DNA of 6,481 bases, taken from positions 1 to 6,481 of the forward strand of contig JACDHU010000104.1 in the NCBI GenBank assembly GCA_013820865.1, written 5' to 3'. Positions 5,651-6,481 of the stretch are shown one piece after another. The stretch is from Chloroflexota bacterium (GTDB lineage Bacteria > Chloroflexota > Limnocylindria > QHBO01). Position 1 is the stretch's first letter. The number at the start of each line of letters is the position of its first letter. Below the pieces are notes generated by a model. That model saw nothing but the letters and a program-made list of their open reading frames with translations. It had not been told where the DNA came from and searched no databases. Both the position numbers and the translations under genes were made by a program.

Positions 5651-5712
5651 CCGATGTATCGACGATGCGCCGCGCAGCCAGCAAGCGATGTCACAGATCG
5701 CCGATGTATCGG
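5651..5712. repeat. 62-bp inverted-repeat element, copy 3
   Basis: Cores are CCGATGTATCGA (5651-5662) and CCGATGTATCGG (5701-5712), again 50 bp apart. ATGTCAC (5688-5694) lies 6 nt before the right core; the matching left inner arm is degenerate. About 19 of 25 arm positions pair, including 11 of 12 between the cores. This copy begins exactly 114 bp after copy 2, as copy 2 does after copy 1, and ends 60 bp before the proS start. The rest of the 5395-5772 gap holds no credible gene; between this copy and the proS -10 there is a small hairpin CTGCG-GGAG-CGCAG (5730-5743). Confidence 0.65.
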
Positions 5713-5750
5713 CCCCGACGGGTGGAGCTCTGCGGGAGCGCAGGCGAGCG

Positions 5751-5766
5751 CATCGGGTAGCATCGG
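5751..5766 (+). promoter_or_regulatory. putative proS -10 box flanked by two CATCGG half-sites
   Basis: TAGCAT (5758-5763) lies 9 nt before the proS ATG, giving a leaderless or nearly leaderless transcript; no Shine-Dalgarno is present. CATCGG occurs at 5751-5756 and 5761-5766, 10 bp apart, with the second overlapping the box. CATCGG is the half-site (reverse complement CCGATG) of the upstream inverted-repeat cores, so a protein binding those cores could also control this promoter. That link is inference. Confidence 0.4.
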
Positions 5767-5772
5767 TCTCAC

Positions 5773-6481
5773 ATGAGCACGAACAAGCTGCCGACACAGG
5801 CAGATGACTTTCCCGCCTGGTACGTCGAGGTCGTGAAGCGGGCCGAGCTGGCCGAGCATGGTCCGGCCAAGGGCTCGATGATCATCAAGCCCCATGGCTA
5901 TGCCATGTGGGAGCTGACGCAGCGCGCGCTTGATGATCGGTTCAAGGCGACCGGACACGAGAACGTGTACTTCCCGCTCCTCATTCCCATGAGCCTGCTG
6001 CAGCAGGAGGCCGATCACGTCGAGGGATTCGCCCCCCAGGTCGCGGTCGTCACGCGCGGCGGGGGCCAGGAGCTCGAGGAGCCGCTCGCCATCCGGCCGA
6101 CCTCCGAGGCGATCATCTGGAGCACCTACAAACGCTGGATCCAGAGCTACCGAGACCTGCCGCTGCTGTACAACCAGTGGGGCAACGTGGTGCGCTGGGA
6201 GATGCGCACGCGCCTCTTCCTGCGGACCAGCGAGTTCCTTTGGCAGGAAGGACACACCGCCCACGCCACGGCCGAGGACGCGCAGGCCGAGACGCTCCGC
6301 ATGCTCGAGGTGTATCGCGAGGTGGCCGAAGACGTCCTGGGCATTCCTGTCCTCAAGGGACGCAAGTCACCCGGCGAGCGATTCCCCGGCGCGGTCGAGA
6401 CGTACTGCATCGAGGGCCTGATGCGCGACGCGCGTGCCCTCCAGTGCGGGACCAGCCACTTCCTCGGCCAGAACTTCGGCA
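5773..6481 (+). CDS. proS: prolyl-tRNA synthetase, archaeal/eukaryotic type (N-terminal half, cut by window end)
   Basis: Class II synthetase that charges tRNA-Pro with proline in the cytoplasm. 236 residues are visible with no stop before the window edge; family members of this type are about 470-480 aa, so roughly half is present. The catalytic core is recognisable: the motif 1 region around residues 33-72 (KGSMIIKPHG, then NVYFPLLIP), RPTSE (108-112), motif 2 NQWGNVVRWEMRTR (134-147) followed by FLRTSEFLWQEGHTAH (149-164), and QCGTSHFLGQNF (224-235). There is no editing (INS) insertion of the usual bacterial type between motifs 2 and 3 in the visible part. This form is the rule in archaea and eukaryotes and occurs in several bacterial phyla. 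The start is ATG 5773, with TAGCAT 9 nt upstream. It stands alone, 378 bp after hpd. Confidence 0.96.
   Translation, partial: MSTNKLPTQADDFPAWYVEVVKRAELAEHGPAKGSMIIKPHGYAMWELTQRALDDRFKATGHENVYFPLLIPMSLLQQEADHVEGFAPQVAVVTRGGGQELEEPLAIRPTSEAIIWSTYKRWIQSYRDLPLLYNQWGNVVRWEMRTRLFLRTSEFLWQEGHTAHATAEDAQAETLRMLEVYREVAEDVLGIPVLKGRKSPGERFPGAVETYCIEGLMRDARALQCGTSHFLGQNFG

Noticed and set aside
5423..5712. CRISPR array, parS cluster or replication-origin iterons
   Set aside because: There are no identical direct repeats with unique spacers and no cas genes. The core does not match the parS consensus or DnaA boxes, and the region is not AT-rich.
5446..5760. Plus-strand open frame of 104 codons across the repeat region, with recurring SPMYR-like peptides
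   Set aside because: The recurring peptide is only the translation of the DNA cores, which recur in frame because 114 is a multiple of three. The product is Cys/Arg-rich with no recognisable domain, has no ribosome site, and the 50-bp steps break the frame.
5584..6264. Long minus-strand open frame over the repeats and proS
   Set aside because: It is the antisense shadow of proS for most of its length; proS has unmistakable synthetase motifs.

Overview
The window is GC-rich bacterial DNA, densely packed with short intergenic gaps, and reads as an ordinary chromosomal segment rather than a phage or plasmid. It carries an archaeal/eukaryotic-type prolyl-tRNA synthetase, an actinobacterial-looking 4-hydroxyphenylpyruvate dioxygenase, and the rare TIGR02587/TIGR02588 membrane pair. 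Several starts have no Shine-Dalgarno sequence but a TANNNT box about 7 nt upstream, as expected for leaderless mRNA. Together these suggest a high-GC lineage such as Chloroflexota, with Actinomycetota or Deinococcota possible. This placement is inference; there is no rRNA here to settle it.

Layout. Positions 1-67 may hold the last codons of a plus-strand gene, whose stop shares a CTAG with the stop of an unrecognised 147-aa minus-strand gene (64-507). That gene is divergent from a CoA-pyrophosphatase-type NUDIX hydrolase (506-1171, +), and the two start codons overlap. A 145-bp gap between convergent genes (1172-1316) holds three copies of a GCACCGG motif at an exact 51-bp period. A minus-strand operon (3423 to 1317) encodes a TIGR02587-like multi-spanning membrane protein, a TIGR02588-like single-pass protein and an inositol-monophosphatase-family enzyme. 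It is divergent from deoD (3470-4195, +) across 46 bp, followed by hpd (4228-5394, +). A 378-bp non-coding stretch (5395-5772) then precedes proS (5773 to the window edge, +, partial).

The most notable structure is in that stretch. Three 62-bp inverted-repeat elements sit at an exact 114-bp period. Each is bounded by near-palindromic CCGATGTATCGG cores 50 bp apart, and each can pair end to end over about 25 positions with a 12-nt centre. The sequence between elements is not conserved. The middle copy extends symmetrically to TGTCAC...GTGACA (88 bp). Matching CATCGG half-sites lie around the presumed proS -10 box. This could be a regulatory operator array, a repeated structured element or a set of MITE-like remnants; the sequence alone does not decide.

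Metabolically the genes are mostly independent housekeeping or catabolic functions: nucleotide/CoA hydrolysis, purine salvage, tyrosine breakdown to homogentisate, phosphomonoester hydrolysis and tRNA-Pro charging. The one real functional grouping is the three-gene membrane/phosphatase operon of unknown role.
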